From Goekera deserti (lineage in GTDB: Bacteria > Actinomycetota > Actinomycetes > Mycobacteriales > Geodermatophilaceae): 64,000 nt of DNA. The number at the start of each line of letters is the position of its first letter. Within the stretch, counting starts at the first letter, position 1. The stretch is taken from NCBI RefSeq assembly GCF_010685995.1, contig NZ_JAAGWK010000031.1, positions 1 to 64,000 on the forward strand, given 5' to 3'. Shown here in pieces: positions 25,043 to 33,254 of this stretch. Made by a program: the position numbers and the translations under genes. The notes below the pieces were generated by a model that saw only the letters and a program-made list of their open reading frames with translations, was not told the DNA's origin and ran no database searches.

Positions 25043-26025
25043 AGCGGGCTCCTCGGGTCGGGGGCGGACGGTCGGCGGGCGGCGAAGCGGTCGAGCGCAG
25101 CCACCAGCACCTCGCTCATGCTGCTCCCCCCGTGCCCGGCGTCGTCCACCACCACCAGTTCGCTGCCCGGCCAGGCCCGGTGCAGCTGCCAGGCGGTGTC
25201 CAGCGGTCCGCTGACGTCGAGGCGGCCGTGCACGAGCACTGCCGGGATCCCGGCCAGCCGGCCGGCGTCCCGGAGCAGGACCCCGTCCGCCAGGAAGCAG
25301 CCGTGCGACCAGTAGTGGGTGACCAGCCGGGCGAACTGGAGCTGGAAGGCGGGGTCGGCGGTGGACAGGTGGGGTGCCCAGTCCGGGGCGAGGGAGACGT
25401 GCGCGTCCTCCCAGTCGCACCAGTCCCGGGCGGCGCGGGCGCGCACGGCGGGATCAGATGCGTGCAGCAGCCGGCTGTAGGCCGCGCTCAGGTCGCCGTC
25501 CCGCTCGCCGGCCGGGACGCCGTCCCGGAAGCGTTCCCACTCGCGGGGGAAGACCCGGCCCATGTCGCGGGTGATCCAGTCGGTCTCCCGGCGGGTGCCG
25601 CTGGTGACGGCGGCGAGCACGAGCTCGGTCACCCGCCCCGGGTGGGCCTGCGCGTAGGCCAGGCCCAGGGTCACGCCCCAGGAGCCGCCCCAGACCAGCC
25701 ACCGGTCGACGCCCAGGTGCTCGCGCAACCGCTCGACGTCGGCGACCAGGTGGGCGGTGGTGTTGGCGGTCAGGTCGACCTCGGGCTCGGTGGCCGAGGG
25801 GGTGCTGCGCCCGCAGTTGCGCTGGTCGAACTGCACGACCCGGTAGCGCGCGGGGTCGAACTGGCGGCGGTGACCGGGGGCGATGCCCTGACCCGGCCCG
25901 CCGTGCAGCACGACAGCCGGCTTGCCGTCCGGGGTGCCGCTGACCTGCCAGTACAGGCGGTGCCCGTCGCCGACGTCGAGCATGCCGTCGTCGTACGGCT
26001 CCAGGAGCGGGTGGAGGGTGCTCAC
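25039..26025 (-). CDS. pip: Proline iminopeptidase (alpha/beta-hydrolase, S33)
   Basis: A 328-residue cytoplasmic peptidase that releases N-terminal proline. The oxyanion loop is 'VVLHGGPGQGIAP', the nucleophile elbow 'VWGGSWGVTL' places Ser115, and the His of the triad is His298 in 'VDDAGHGGSS'; 'VHGRLDVSGP' supplies the Asp. 'QFDQRNCGRSTPSA' is the family sequence after the second strand, where most members have DQRGCGRS, so the Gly is replaced by Asn here. Its stop overlaps the VOC gene. Confidence 0.92.
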   Translation of the reverse strand: MSTLHPLLEPYDDGMLDVGDGHRLYWQVSGTPDGKPAVVLHGGPGQGIAPGHRRQFDPARYRVVQFDQRNCGRSTPSATEPEVDLTANTTAHLVADVERLREHLGVDRWLVWGGSWGVTLGLAYAQAHPGRVTELVLAAVTSGTRRETDWITRDMGRVFPREWERFRDGVPAGERDGDLSAAYSRLLHASDPAVRARAARDWCDWEDAHVSLAPDWAPHLSTADPAFQLQFARLVTHYWSHGCFLADGVLLRDAGRLAGIPAVLVHGRLDVSGPLDTAWQLHRAWPGSELVVVDDAGHGGSSMSEVLVAALDRFAARRPSAPDPRSPL

Positions 26026-26097
26026 CCCGCGATCCTGCCCGACACCGGCCGGGTGGAGCCGGCCCGGGCCACGACCGGCACGAGGCCCCGACCGGGG

Positions 26098-26466
26098 TCA
26101 GCGGGCGCAGGCGACGCAGGTGCGCGCGTGCGGCCGGGCGGCCAGCCGTTCGGTGCCGATCGGCCCGCCGCACTCGGCGCACCGCCCGTACGCCCCGGCC
26201 GCGGCCCGGGCCAGCGCCTCGTCCACCTCGACCAGCCGCCGGCGCGCCTGGTCGAGCAGGGCCGCGGCCTGCTGGCGCTCGAAGGCGATCGTGGCGCCCT
26301 CGGGGTCGTGCTCGTCGTCGGCGTTGGACGACATGGAGGCGGCGACCACCTCGGCGATCTCGCCCTCCAGGGCCGCGATCTGTCGCAGGGTGGCGGTGCG
26401 CACGGCCTGCAGCTCGACCTCTCCCGGCACGGCCGGGCTCAGCGGCGGCAGCGGGTCACCGGTCAC
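26098..26466 (-). CDS. TraR/DksA-family zinc-finger protein
   Basis: A 122-residue protein. A long coiled-coil (about residues 20-85; 'RQIAALEGEIAEVVAAS', 'QQAAALLDQARRRLVEVDEAL') is followed by the four-cysteine zinc finger 'CAECGGPIG...CVACAR' (CxxC-x17-CxxC). This is the DksA/TraR layout. Actinobacterial members often bind RNA polymerase through the secondary channel, but the acidic coiled-coil tip (DxxDA) typical of DksA is replaced by 'NADDEHDPEGA', so the effect on transcription is uncertain. The start GTG overlaps the upstream methyltransferase gene by 11 bases. Confidence 0.85.
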   Translation of the reverse strand: MTGDPLPPLSPAVPGEVELQAVRTATLRQIAALEGEIAEVVAASMSSNADDEHDPEGATIAFERQQAAALLDQARRRLVEVDEALARAAAGAYGRCAECGGPIGTERLAARPHARTCVACAR

Positions 26467-27130
26467 GGCGCAGCACGCGCAGCGACCCGGTGCCGGGCAG
26501 CTCGGTGAACTCACCCGACGCGAGCACCCGCTGGTACACCCCGAAGGGTGCCTGACCGCCGTCGGCCGGGTCGGGGAACACGTCGTGCACGGCCAGCGTG
26601 CCGCCGACGGCCAGCTTGCCGACCCAGGCGTCCTGGTCCCGGCGGGCGGACTCCTCGGTGTGGCTGCCGTCCAGGAACAGCAGCGCCAGCGGCGTGGCCC
26701 ACAGCGGCGCCAGCACCTCCGACCGGGTGACGACGGCGACCACGACGTCCTCGGCGCCGGCGGTGGCGATGGTGCCGCGGAAGCCGGGCAGGGTGTCGAC
26801 CCGGCCCACACGCGGGTCGACCAGCGACGGGTCGTGGTACTCCCACCCGGGCTGGTGCTCCTCGGAGCCGCGGTGGTGGTCGACGGTGACCACCTGCCGG
26901 CCACGCTCGACGGCGGCGGCGGCCAGGTACAGCGCCGACTTGCCCATCCAGCTGCCCACCTCCAGCAGCGGCCCGTCCACGGCGACGGCACGGGCCGCCT
27001 CGTACAGCGCGTGACCCTCGTCGTCGGGCATGAACCCCGGGGCCGCGGCGGCGGCGGCGAGCAGCCGGCCGGGCCGGTCGGGGTCGGGACGGTCGGGGTC
27101 GGGACGGTCGGGGTCGGCGGGTCCGGTCAC
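26456..27130 (-). CDS. Class I SAM methyltransferase (Methyltransf_24-like)
   Basis: A 224-residue protein. 'GPLLEVGSWMGKSALYLAAA' is SAM motif I, 'QVVTVDHHRGSEEHQPGW' motif II, 'PLALLFLDGSHTEESARRD' the acidic post-II motif, and 'GGTLAVHDVFPDPADGG' the final strand. The layout matches small-molecule O-methyltransferases of the CmcI/Methyltransf_24 type. The N-terminus contains a short tandem repeat (DPDRP three times) encoded by 15-base DNA repeats. The GTG start overlaps the YibE/F stop (GTGA) and follows GGAGGAGCG. Substrate unknown. Confidence 0.82.
   Translation of the reverse strand: MTGPADPDRPDPDRPDPDRPGRLLAAAAAAPGFMPDDEGHALYEAARAVAVDGPLLEVGSWMGKSALYLAAAAVERGRQVVTVDHHRGSEEHQPGWEYHDPSLVDPRVGRVDTLPGFRGTIATAGAEDVVVAVVTRSEVLAPLWATPLALLFLDGSHTEESARRDQDAWVGKLAVGGTLAVHDVFPDPADGGQAPFGVYQRVLASGEFTELPGTGSLRVLRRDR
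27076..27117 (-). repeat. 15-base tandem repeat in the methyltransferase N-terminus
   Basis: GGTCGGGGTCGGGAC occurs at 27076-27090 and 27091-27105, and partially at 27106-27117. It encodes the DPDRP repeats near residues 6-19 of the minus-strand methyltransferase. The number of copies is likely to vary between strains by slippage. Confidence 0.85.
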
Positions 27131-28464
27131 AGGTCGCTCCTCCGGGTGGTGGGCGTGCGGGTCGGGTCGCGGTAGGCGTCCCCGACGGCGCTGCGGCGCG
27201 CCGGGCGGGGTGCGTCCGGCGACGGTGGGCGGGGCGGGGCGGGAGCCGACCCGTCGGCCGCCTTGGCGAAGAAGGCGCCCACCGCGGTGGTGACCGGCGT
27301 GGCGAGCACCAGCGCGATCGACCCGACCAGCGCGCTGAGCAGTGGCTCGGCGACCTGCGAGCTGGTGAGCGTCGTCCAGAACGGGCGCTGGTAGATCTCG
27401 AACAGCAGCAGCAGCGGCAACGTGGTGCCGGCGTAGGCGAAGGCGATCGTGTAGACGGTGGAGGCGATGTGGTCCCGGCCGATCTGCATGCCCCGGGCGA
27501 ACAGCTGCCGGGAGCTCAGCTCCGGGGACACCTCGTGCAGCTGCCACACCGACGCCGCCTGGGTGATGGTCACGTCGTTGAGCACCCCCAGCCCGGCGAC
27601 CACGATCCCGGCGAGCACCAGGCCGGAGAAGGACAGCGTCGGGTCGTAGGTCTGCAGCTGCACCGTCTCCTCGCTGGTCAGGCCGGTCAGCCGGGCGGTC
27701 GCCACCGCGAGGGCGCCCAGCACCGCGACCAGGGCCAGTCCGAACAGGGTGCCCAGCAGCGCCGTCGTGGTGCGGGCGGAGAACCCGTGGGCGAGGTACA
27801 GCGCCACGAACATGATCGCCGAGGAGCCGACCAGGCTGACCAGGATCGGGGACTCACCGGCCAGCAGCGCGGGCAGCACGAAGACACCCAGCACCAGGAA
27901 GGCGAACACCAGCCCGATCAGCGACTTGAGCCCGCGCCAGCGGGCCACCAGCCCGACCACGAGGGCGAAGACCACGGTGAGCAGGATGATCGGGGCGTTG
28001 CGCTCGTAGTCCTGGAACGCGTAGCTGACCTGGCCGGTGGTGGTGCCCGGGTCACGGCTCAGCACCAGGCCGTCGCCCGGTTCGATGCCGGAGGACACGA
28101 TGTCGGCGGTCAGTTCGACGTTGACGTCGTCGCCGGCGGAGACCCCGGTGCTGATCTGCACCAGCGCGGTCGCGCACAGCAGCGGCTCCTCGCCCACCGA
28201 CGTCGAGCAGTCGAACGTCGTCAGGTCCAGCACGGTCGCCGTCGGGTAGGTGGTGCCCGGCGGGAAGAAGCTGTCCGCGGCGCGCTGGGCCGGCGAGGGC
28301 CCGCTGCCGGGCCACAACAGGACCAGGCCCACCAGCGTGGCCACGCCGATGGGCACCAGCAGCATCAGCATCAGCCGCACGGCCTGCCGCCGGCGGGCGA
28401 CCACCGCGGGCGCGGCCGGGACGTCGTCCTCGTCGGGACCGTGGCTGTGGGAGTGGGCCGGCAC
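27127..28464 (-). CDS. YibE/F-family multi-pass membrane protein
   Basis: A 445-residue integral membrane protein. After a His/Asp-rich start and a first helix ('LMLMLLVPIGVATLVGLVLL') comes a 100-residue extracellular domain with two cysteines. The YibE/F core has about seven helices ('LKSLIGLVFAFLVLGVFVLP', 'GLGVLNDVTITQAASVWQLH', 'STVYTIAFAYAGTTLPLLLL'). The 'GVLNDVTITQ' and 'HIASTVYTIAFAYAG' segments are family hallmarks. The role is unknown; a transport function has been suggested. The Pro-rich tail is cytoplasmic. It heads a unit with the methyltransferase and DksA-like genes (4- and 11-base overlaps). Confidence 0.9.
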   Translation of the reverse strand: MPAHSHSHGPDEDDVPAAPAVVARRRQAVRLMLMLLVPIGVATLVGLVLLWPGSGPSPAQRAADSFFPPGTTYPTATVLDLTTFDCSTSVGEEPLLCATALVQISTGVSAGDDVNVELTADIVSSGIEPGDGLVLSRDPGTTTGQVSYAFQDYERNAPIILLTVVFALVVGLVARWRGLKSLIGLVFAFLVLGVFVLPALLAGESPILVSLVGSSAIMFVALYLAHGFSARTTTALLGTLFGLALVAVLGALAVATARLTGLTSEETVQLQTYDPTLSFSGLVLAGIVVAGLGVLNDVTITQAASVWQLHEVSPELSSRQLFARGMQIGRDHIASTVYTIAFAYAGTTLPLLLLFEIYQRPFWTTLTSSQVAEPLLSALVGSIALVLATPVTTAVGAFFAKAADGSAPAPPRPPSPDAPRPARRSAVGDAYRDPTRTPTTRRSDL

Positions 28465-28554
28465 CCGGTCAGGCTAGGCGGAGACCGGTGCCGGCTCCGG
28501 CACCGCCGCCCCGGCGGACCTCGGCACGCCGGGTCGCGCAGGCGACGACGCGGC

Positions 28555-29811
28555 TCACCCCCCGGCCGCCGGCGGGGCCGCCACCGGCCCGAGCAGCTCC
28601 GCACCGGCGAGGTACCCGGCCAGCATCGCCTCGGCGACCCGGCGCACCACGTCGTCCTCGGGCAGGAAGCCGGGGGCGTGCAGGCCGGGCCGGTTGCCCG
28701 CCGCGTCCGGCTCCCCGCCGGCGACGCCGAGGAACATCATCAGCCCACGCCGTCCGGCGCAGAAGTGCGCGAAGTCGTCGGCGCCGAAGGACCGGAAGCC
28801 GTCGTCGACGACGGCGCCCTCCCGGGCCAGCCACTGCAGCGTGGCCCGGGCCAGCTCCGGGTCGTTGGCGAGCACCGGCATGTTGGTGTCCGCCTCGACC
28901 TCGGCGGTGCAGCCGTAGGCGGCGGCGGTGTGCTCGGCGACGTCGACCAGCGCCTGCAGCAACCGGTCGTGGTCCCCGGTGCTCATCACCCGCAGCCCGC
29001 CCCGGGCCCGGGCGGTGTCCGGGACGACGTTGAACGCCGACCCGGCGTCGAGCTGGGCGACCGAGAGGACCGCGCCGACGGTCGGGTCGACCCGGCGGCT
29101 GACCAGCTGCTGCAGGTTGAGCACCACCGCGCACAGGGCGAGCACCGGGTCGACGGTGGTGTGCGGGTACCCGCCGTGGCCGCCGCGCCCGGTGACCGTG
29201 ATCGTGAACTCGACGGTGGCCGCGTTCACCGGGCCGGGGGTGGCGTTGACGATGCCGTCGGGCAGCTGCGGCTGGACGTGCGCGGCGATCACCGCACCGA
29301 CCTGCTCCTGCTCGAGCGCGCCGGAGCCGGAGACGTCGGCGGCACCGGACGGCGCGGACTCCTCACGCGGCTGCAGCAGCGCCAGCAGCGGCGCCGGTCC
29401 GCCCACCCGCGCCACGGCCCGGCAGACGGCGACCAGCCCGGCCAGGTGCAGGTCGTGACCGCAGGCGTGCATGACACCGGAGGTGGAGGCCCAGTCCACG
29501 CCGGTCCGCTCGGTCACGGCGAGCCCGTCCAGCTCGGCCCGCAGGGCGACGGTGGGGCCGACGGCGGTGCCGATCCGCACCAGCCGGCCGGTGTCGGCGA
29601 CCCGGCGCCCCTCCCCCGCCCCGAGCGCCGCGACGACCGCGGCCGCGGTGTCCTCCTCGTCGCCGGAGACCCGGGGGTCGCGGTGCAGCGCCCGGCGCAG
29701 CTGCACGGCCGCGGGCAGCTCCTCGGCGACCGCCGCCGACAGCACCGCGAACCACCGCTGCAGCTCGGCGCTCGGCTCGTGCGGGACGACGCCGCCGGCC
29801 TCGCCGCTCAC
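28555..29811 (-). CDS. M20-family amidohydrolase/peptidase
   Basis: A 418-residue metallohydrolase of the M20D (N-acyl-amino-acid or IAA-amino-acid hydrolase) type. 'RRALHRDPRVSGDE' is the N-terminal signature, 'MHACGHDLHLAGLV' carries metal ligands, 'QPREESAPSGA' the catalytic Glu pair, and 'GRGGHGGYPHTTVDP' the dimerisation-domain His that reaches the active site. 'SFGADDFAHFCAGRRGLMMFLG' and 'LHAPGFLPEDD' complete the site. The conserved Cys ligand of M20D (ACGHD) is present. Cytoplasmic; substrate cannot be fixed. The GTG at 29811 is chosen because the upstream extension has no family similarity. Confidence 0.9.
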   Translation of the reverse strand: MSGEAGGVVPHEPSAELQRWFAVLSAAVAEELPAAVQLRRALHRDPRVSGDEEDTAAAVVAALGAGEGRRVADTGRLVRIGTAVGPTVALRAELDGLAVTERTGVDWASTSGVMHACGHDLHLAGLVAVCRAVARVGGPAPLLALLQPREESAPSGAADVSGSGALEQEQVGAVIAAHVQPQLPDGIVNATPGPVNAATVEFTITVTGRGGHGGYPHTTVDPVLALCAVVLNLQQLVSRRVDPTVGAVLSVAQLDAGSAFNVVPDTARARGGLRVMSTGDHDRLLQALVDVAEHTAAAYGCTAEVEADTNMPVLANDPELARATLQWLAREGAVVDDGFRSFGADDFAHFCAGRRGLMMFLGVAGGEPDAAGNRPGLHAPGFLPEDDVVRRVAEAMLAGYLAGAELLGPVAAPPAAGG

Positions 29812-29924
29812 GCGGCACCCGGGTCGCGGTGGTCGGCGGCGGGCGTCGGGGACGGGTCCATGCGGGGCACCCGGACAGTCTGTCCGCTGGTCGTGACGGC
29901 CGCGTGACGGCGCCCGCCCCGCGG

Positions 29925-30140
29925 TCAGCCGGGACGGGCACCGATCGTCCCCGGCACCTGTCGAGCCGGGGGCAGTGCGAGCCGGAGCCCGAACTCGACC
30001 AACGTCCAGCCCAACCGCTCCCGCCGGGTGCCGGGCCGCGGTCCGCGCCGCGGCGCCACCCGGCGGCACTGCGCCACCTGCTGCCTGATCTCGAGCTGAT
30101 GTCGCTCGACCACGTGCTCCAGCCCGTGCACCGCCTGCAC
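29925..30140 (-). CDS. Small basic hypothetical protein
   Basis: A 71-residue reading frame that I cannot assign. It begins GTG after a G-rich stretch (GGGGGTGG) and reads 'LEHVVERHQLEIRQQVAQCRR', an amphipathic helix pattern seen in small actinobacterial proteins, followed by a Pro/Arg-rich middle and 'LGWTLVEFGLRLALPPARQV'. The codon pattern is less GC3-biased than in neighbours, so it may be a shadow or a decaying gene. It lies in a 730-base stretch that otherwise has no gene. Confidence 0.38.
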   Translation of the reverse strand: MQAVHGLEHVVERHQLEIRQQVAQCRRVAPRRGPRPGTRRERLGWTLVEFGLRLALPPARQVPGTIGARPG

Positions 30141-30541
30141 ACGACCACCCCCGTCCGGTCCGACCAGGCTCACAGGTGGGTCCGACGATCTCGACCGCTT
30201 TTCGCCACCGGCGCAGCCGTTGCGCCCCCAGCGGACCCGCTCGACGGGGATCGCGGACGCCGGGAGACCGGCCCGGTGGGTTCCGGGCTGACCGAGCACG
30301 GCTCGGACCGGCCCGTGGGTCAGCGGGTGGGGGCGCGGTGACCGCGGGGTGGAAGAGGTCGGTCAGGTCTCGGTGCCGGCGGCGCGGGCCACGGTCGGGA
30401 CGACGCCCTGCCGGGCGGAGGAGCCGTCCAGCCCGGGAGCCGTACAGCTCGGCCTCCGGGCCCGGCCCGACTGCCGGCGGCCGACCGGGGGGTCGGCGAC
30501 GGTGGCTCGCAGCAGGCCGGCGACGGCGGTCCGGCGGGAGG
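30141..30541 (-). other. Intergenic stretch with a terminator-like hairpin
   Basis: About 400 bases without a supportable gene. Near its right end GCCGACC-GGGG-GGTCGGC (30480-30497) forms a 7-bp hairpin placed 45 bases downstream of the minus-strand stop at 30542, a likely terminator for the small membrane protein. The remainder is repetitive GC-rich sequence (several CCGG/GGCC inverted blocks around 30270-30330) with no clear signal. Confidence 0.4.
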
Positions 30542-30844
30542 TCAGCCGGCGACGGCGAGGTCCCCAGGGGTGGCGTCCGGCAGCGGCGGCACCACGGTGA
30601 GGGCGGGCGGCGGCACGCTCGCCGCGGCGACGGTGGGCGGGCGACGGGCGAGCAGGAAGCCGATCTCCACGGGCACCCCGCGCAGGAAGGCACGCCCGCC
30701 CGTCAGCGCGCCGACGACGAGGTAGGTCGCGGATCCGACGGCCACCGCCGAGGCGGCACCGACCACCAGGACCATCGCCCCGAGGGCGGTGGCCTCACCG
30801 GCGGCGAGTGCGAACGCCGGCACACCGTTGTGCAGGTTGCTCAT
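30542..30844 (-). CDS. Small membrane protein of unknown function
   Basis: A 100-residue protein starting MSNLHNGVPAF. It has one long or two short hydrophobic stretches, 'ALGAMVLVVGAASAVAVGSA' and 'TYLVVGALTG', followed by a charged patch and a Pro/Val-rich tail. I do not recognise a family. An upstream in-frame ATG (30943) would run through the Hsp20 promoter region, so the internal ATG is preferred. It is divergent from the hsp20 gene. Confidence 0.5.
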   Translation of the reverse strand: MSNLHNGVPAFALAAGEATALGAMVLVVGAASAVAVGSATYLVVGALTGGRAFLRGVPVEIGFLLARRPPTVAAASVPPPALTVVPPLPDATPGDLAVAG

Positions 30845-30965
30845 GCGTGGATGGTGGGTCACATCACAGACAACGGATCCCCGGCGGACTCCTCGATCCC
30901 TCCGAGGGGTGGATCCCGCCGCGACACCGGCCCGGGACGCCACCGACGTTCAGCGACCAGAGCAC

Positions 30966-31021
30966 TTGCGCGGCACTGCCGAGCGGAGTTATTCTGCAGT
31001 CACCGCTGGAGGTTCAGCGGT
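30966..31021 (+). promoter_or_regulatory. hsp20 promoter with a palindrome at the transcription start
   Basis: TTGCGC (30966-30971) and TATTCT (30990-30995) with an 18-base spacer form a good housekeeping-type promoter. Immediately downstream, covering the predicted start site, is ACCGCTG-N6-CAGCGGT (31002-31021). This palindrome could be an operator for the MerR-like regulator encoded downstream, or a hairpin in the mRNA leader. No HAIR element (CTTGAGT-N7-ACTCAAG) and no CIRCE element were found. Confidence 0.55.
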
Positions 31022-31073
31022 AACGGAACAGCAGGAGCACGACGATCCGTGCACGACCCGAAGGAGCTCAGCC

Positions 31074-31568
31074 GTGATGCTGACCGCCTACGACCCCTTC
31101 TCCGCGACGTCCGCCGCCTTCCGCGCGCTCGACCAGCTGGCCGGTCGGGCCGGCACCACCACGGCCCGCCCGCTGGCCGGGATGCCGATGGACGCCTACC
31201 GGGTGGGTGACCACTTCGTCGCCCACTTCGACCTGCCCGGTGTCGACCCCGGCTCGATCGACCTGACCGTCGAGGGCACCACGCTCACCATCAGCGCCGA
31301 GCGTTCCGTGCCCCGGATCGAGGGCGCCGAGTGGTCGGTCGCCGAGCGCCCGTTCGGCAGCTACACCCGGCAGCTGGTGCTGGGGCGCAGCCTGGACACC
31401 GACCGGCTGGAGGCCAGCTACCACGACGGTGTGCTCACGGTGAGCATCCCGGTCACCGAGAAGGCCCGGGCCCGCAAGATCGAGGTGACCCGCGCCGACA
31501 GCCCGGTCGACGTGGCACCGCACAGCATCGAGGGCTCCGTCCGGGAGGACGCGGCCGCGCAGGGCTGA
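31074..31568 (+). CDS. hsp20: Hsp20/alpha-crystallin small heat-shock protein
   Basis: A 164-residue cytoplasmic chaperone that binds unfolding proteins without ATP. The alpha-crystallin domain spans about residues 42-140: 'GDHFVAHFDLPGVDPGSIDLTVEG' (in parts), 'LTISAERS', 'ERPFGSYTRQLVLGRSLDTD' and 'ASYHDGVLTVSIPVTEKARARKIEV', with the usual xGVL motif. The GTG at 31074 has AAGGAG at a 7-base spacing; an ATG follows directly. A strong terminator hairpin separates it from the MerR-like gene, which may still be read through. Confidence 0.93.
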   Translation: MMLTAYDPFSATSAAFRALDQLAGRAGTTTARPLAGMPMDAYRVGDHFVAHFDLPGVDPGSIDLTVEGTTLTISAERSVPRIEGAEWSVAERPFGSYTRQLVLGRSLDTDRLEASYHDGVLTVSIPVTEKARARKIEVTRADSPVDVAPHSIEGSVREDAAAQG

Positions 31569-31584
31569 GCCCGGGCGCGTCCCC

Positions 31585-31620
31585 AGGAGGGGCGCCGACC
31601 ACCCGGTCGGCGCCCCTCCT
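31585..31620 (+). terminator. Perfect 16-bp hairpin terminator after hsp20
   Basis: AGGAGGGGCGCCGACC (31585-31600), loop ACCC, GGTCGGCGCCCCTCCT (31605-31620). It begins 17 bases after the hsp20 stop and is the longest perfect stem in this part of the window. Confidence 0.85.
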
Positions 31621-31649
31621 GCCGTTCACGCGCGAGCAGAGGAGACCCG

Positions 31650-32021
31650 ATGAGCGACCCCCTGGACCGGCTCGACGACCCGGACTTCCCGGCGCTGACG
31701 ATGAGCCAGGCCGCGTCGCTGCTCGGCGTCCAGGCCGCCTTCCTCCGCAGCCTCGACGCCGCCGGCACCCTGCACCCGCACCGCTCGACCGGCGGTCACC
31801 GGCGCTACTCCCGCCACCAGCTGCGCCTGGCCGCCCGCATGCGCGGGCTGCTCGACGAGGGCCACCTGCTCGCCTCCGCCGAGGCGATCGTCCGGCTGGA
31901 GGACGACCTCGCCGAGGCCCGGGCCGACGTCTCCCGGTTGGAGGACGCCGCCGACCGGCTGCGCACCGAGCGGGACGACGTTCGCCGTGAGCTGCGCGAC
32001 CAGCAGGGCTCCGCCGGGTGA
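31650..32021 (+). CDS. MerR-like helix-turn-helix regulator
   Basis: A 123-residue DNA-binding protein. 'LTMSQAASLLGVQAAFLRSL' is the MerR-type HTH, 'HPHRSTGGHRRYSRHQLRLA' the wing with the family's HRxY element, and residues 70-120 form a coiled-coil ('VRLEDDLAEARADVSRLEDA') for dimerisation. There is no metal- or drug-binding C-terminal domain. Regulators of this short type often accompany hsp20 in actinobacteria and resemble HspR in their N-terminal half, so control of the hsp20 promoter palindrome is a reasonable inference. The start ATG follows GAGGAGA. Confidence 0.82.
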   Translation: MSDPLDRLDDPDFPALTMSQAASLLGVQAAFLRSLDAAGTLHPHRSTGGHRRYSRHQLRLAARMRGLLDEGHLLASAEAIVRLEDDLAEARADVSRLEDAADRLRTERDDVRRELRDQQGSAG

Positions 32022-32025
32022 CCGC

Positions 32026-33114
32026 TCAGCGGTGCACGCGCACGGCGAGCACCGCGACGTCGTCGTCGCCCCGGCCGGCCATGCCCTGGACGACGCGGTC
32101 GCACAGTGCCTCCAGCCCCAGAGCCGCACTCCCCTGGAGCCGGTCCACCAGCCACGCCGTGCCCTCGTCGAGCAGCACGTCGCGGCGCTCCACCAGGCCG
32201 TCGGTGTAGAGCACCAACGTGTCCCCGGGGTGCAGCAGCAGCTCGTGGTCGGTGCGGCGGGCCGCTGCGTCCAGGCCGAGCAGCAGCTCCGGCGGGCTGC
32301 CCAGCAGCGCCGCCCGGCCGGCCGCGGTGACCAGCACGGGCGGTGGGTGCCCGGCGTTCGACCAGCGCAACCGCACGGGGCCGCCCCCGGCGGGGGGCCC
32401 GGTGTCCAGCACAGCGACCACGGCGGTGACCAGGGTGGTCATCTGCAGGGTGCCGAACGCCCGGTCCACCGCCGTCAGCACCCCGGACGGCGAGCCGGGC
32501 ACCGTCTGGGCGACCCCGCGCAGCATGCCGCGCGCCTGGGCCATGATGGCCGCCGCCGGCGCGTCGTGGCCGGCGACGTCGCCGATGACCAGCACGCTGC
32601 CCCCGTCGGCGTGCGGGAAGGCGTCGTACCAGTCCCCGCCGACCTGGGCGTGCCGGGCGGCGGGCAGGTAACGCACCGCGGTCTGCACCCGGTCCAGCGC
32701 GGGCGGGTCGGTGAGCAGGCTGCGCTGCAGGGCCTCGGCGAGGGTCAGCGCCGCCCGGCTGGTGGCGGCCTGCACGCTGGCTCGGGCCAGCTGCTGCTCG
32801 CGCGCGAGCCGCACGGTGGCCCCGCCCACGGCGACCGCGCCGGCGACGGCGAGACCGGCCAGCCGGACCAGTTGCCCGCCGATCGCGTCCTCGCCGTACT
32901 GCCGGTCGTAGACGCCCAGCGCCAGGGTGGCCAGCAACGCGAGCGCGGCGTAGCCGGCGGTGGGCCGCCGGCCGAGCACCAGCGCGGCGAGCAGCGGGAC
33001 CATCACCAGCAGGCCGAGCACCACCTGCTCGCGGCCGAGCAGGACGTCGACCACGGAGACCGCGGCCAGCACGCCGAGGGGCAGGGCGTGCCGGGCGCGC
33101 ACGGACCAGACCAC
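32026..33114 (-). CDS. Membrane-anchored SpoIIE-type PP2C phosphatase
   Basis: A 362-residue protein. The N-terminal 110 residues contain about four transmembrane segments ('LPLGVLAAVSVVDVLL', 'VVLGLLVMVPLLAALVLG', 'AGYAALALLATLALGVYD', 'LAGLAVAGAVAVGG'). The SpoIIE domain follows, with 'ALQRSLL', 'VGGDWYDAF', 'VIGDVAGHDAPAAAIMAQARG', 'NAGHPPPVL' and 'GDTLVLYTDGLVERRD', including the metal-binding Asp residues. Such phosphatases act on anti-anti-sigma proteins in partner-switching pathways. No such partner is encoded nearby. The GTG at 33114 has a GGAGGA site 8 bases upstream; an ATG at 33183 lacks one. It converges with the MerR gene (4-base gap). Confidence 0.88.
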   Translation of the reverse strand: MVWSVRARHALPLGVLAAVSVVDVLLGREQVVLGLLVMVPLLAALVLGRRPTAGYAALALLATLALGVYDRQYGEDAIGGQLVRLAGLAVAGAVAVGGATVRLAREQQLARASVQAATSRAALTLAEALQRSLLTDPPALDRVQTAVRYLPAARHAQVGGDWYDAFPHADGGSVLVIGDVAGHDAPAAAIMAQARGMLRGVAQTVPGSPSGVLTAVDRAFGTLQMTTLVTAVVAVLDTGPPAGGGPVRLRWSNAGHPPPVLVTAAGRAALLGSPPELLLGLDAAARRTDHELLLHPGDTLVLYTDGLVERRDVLLDEGTAWLVDRLQGSAALGLEALCDRVVQGMAGRGDDDVAVLAVRVHR

Positions 33115-33254
33115 CGACGCCTCCTCCTGACACCCTGGGGCCGCGGCGCCAGCGGCGCCGGTGCTCGCGCCGGCCGCGGTCATGCTCCCAGACCGGCCGC
33201 CGGCGTGACGGAGCCGCGCGGTACCCGCGCGTGGGTCCGCTTCCTCCGGGATCG

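Noticed and set aside
30542-30943. Longer start of the small membrane protein at 30943
   Set aside because: The extension would be a basic, low-complexity segment running into the region before the hsp20 promoter; the ATG at 30844 gives a membrane protein of normal composition.
30840-31073. HAIR or CIRCE heat-shock element before hsp20
   Set aside because: Only CACTTGCG and the 7-bp palindrome are present; neither matches CTTGAGT-N7-ACTCAAG nor the CIRCE repeat.
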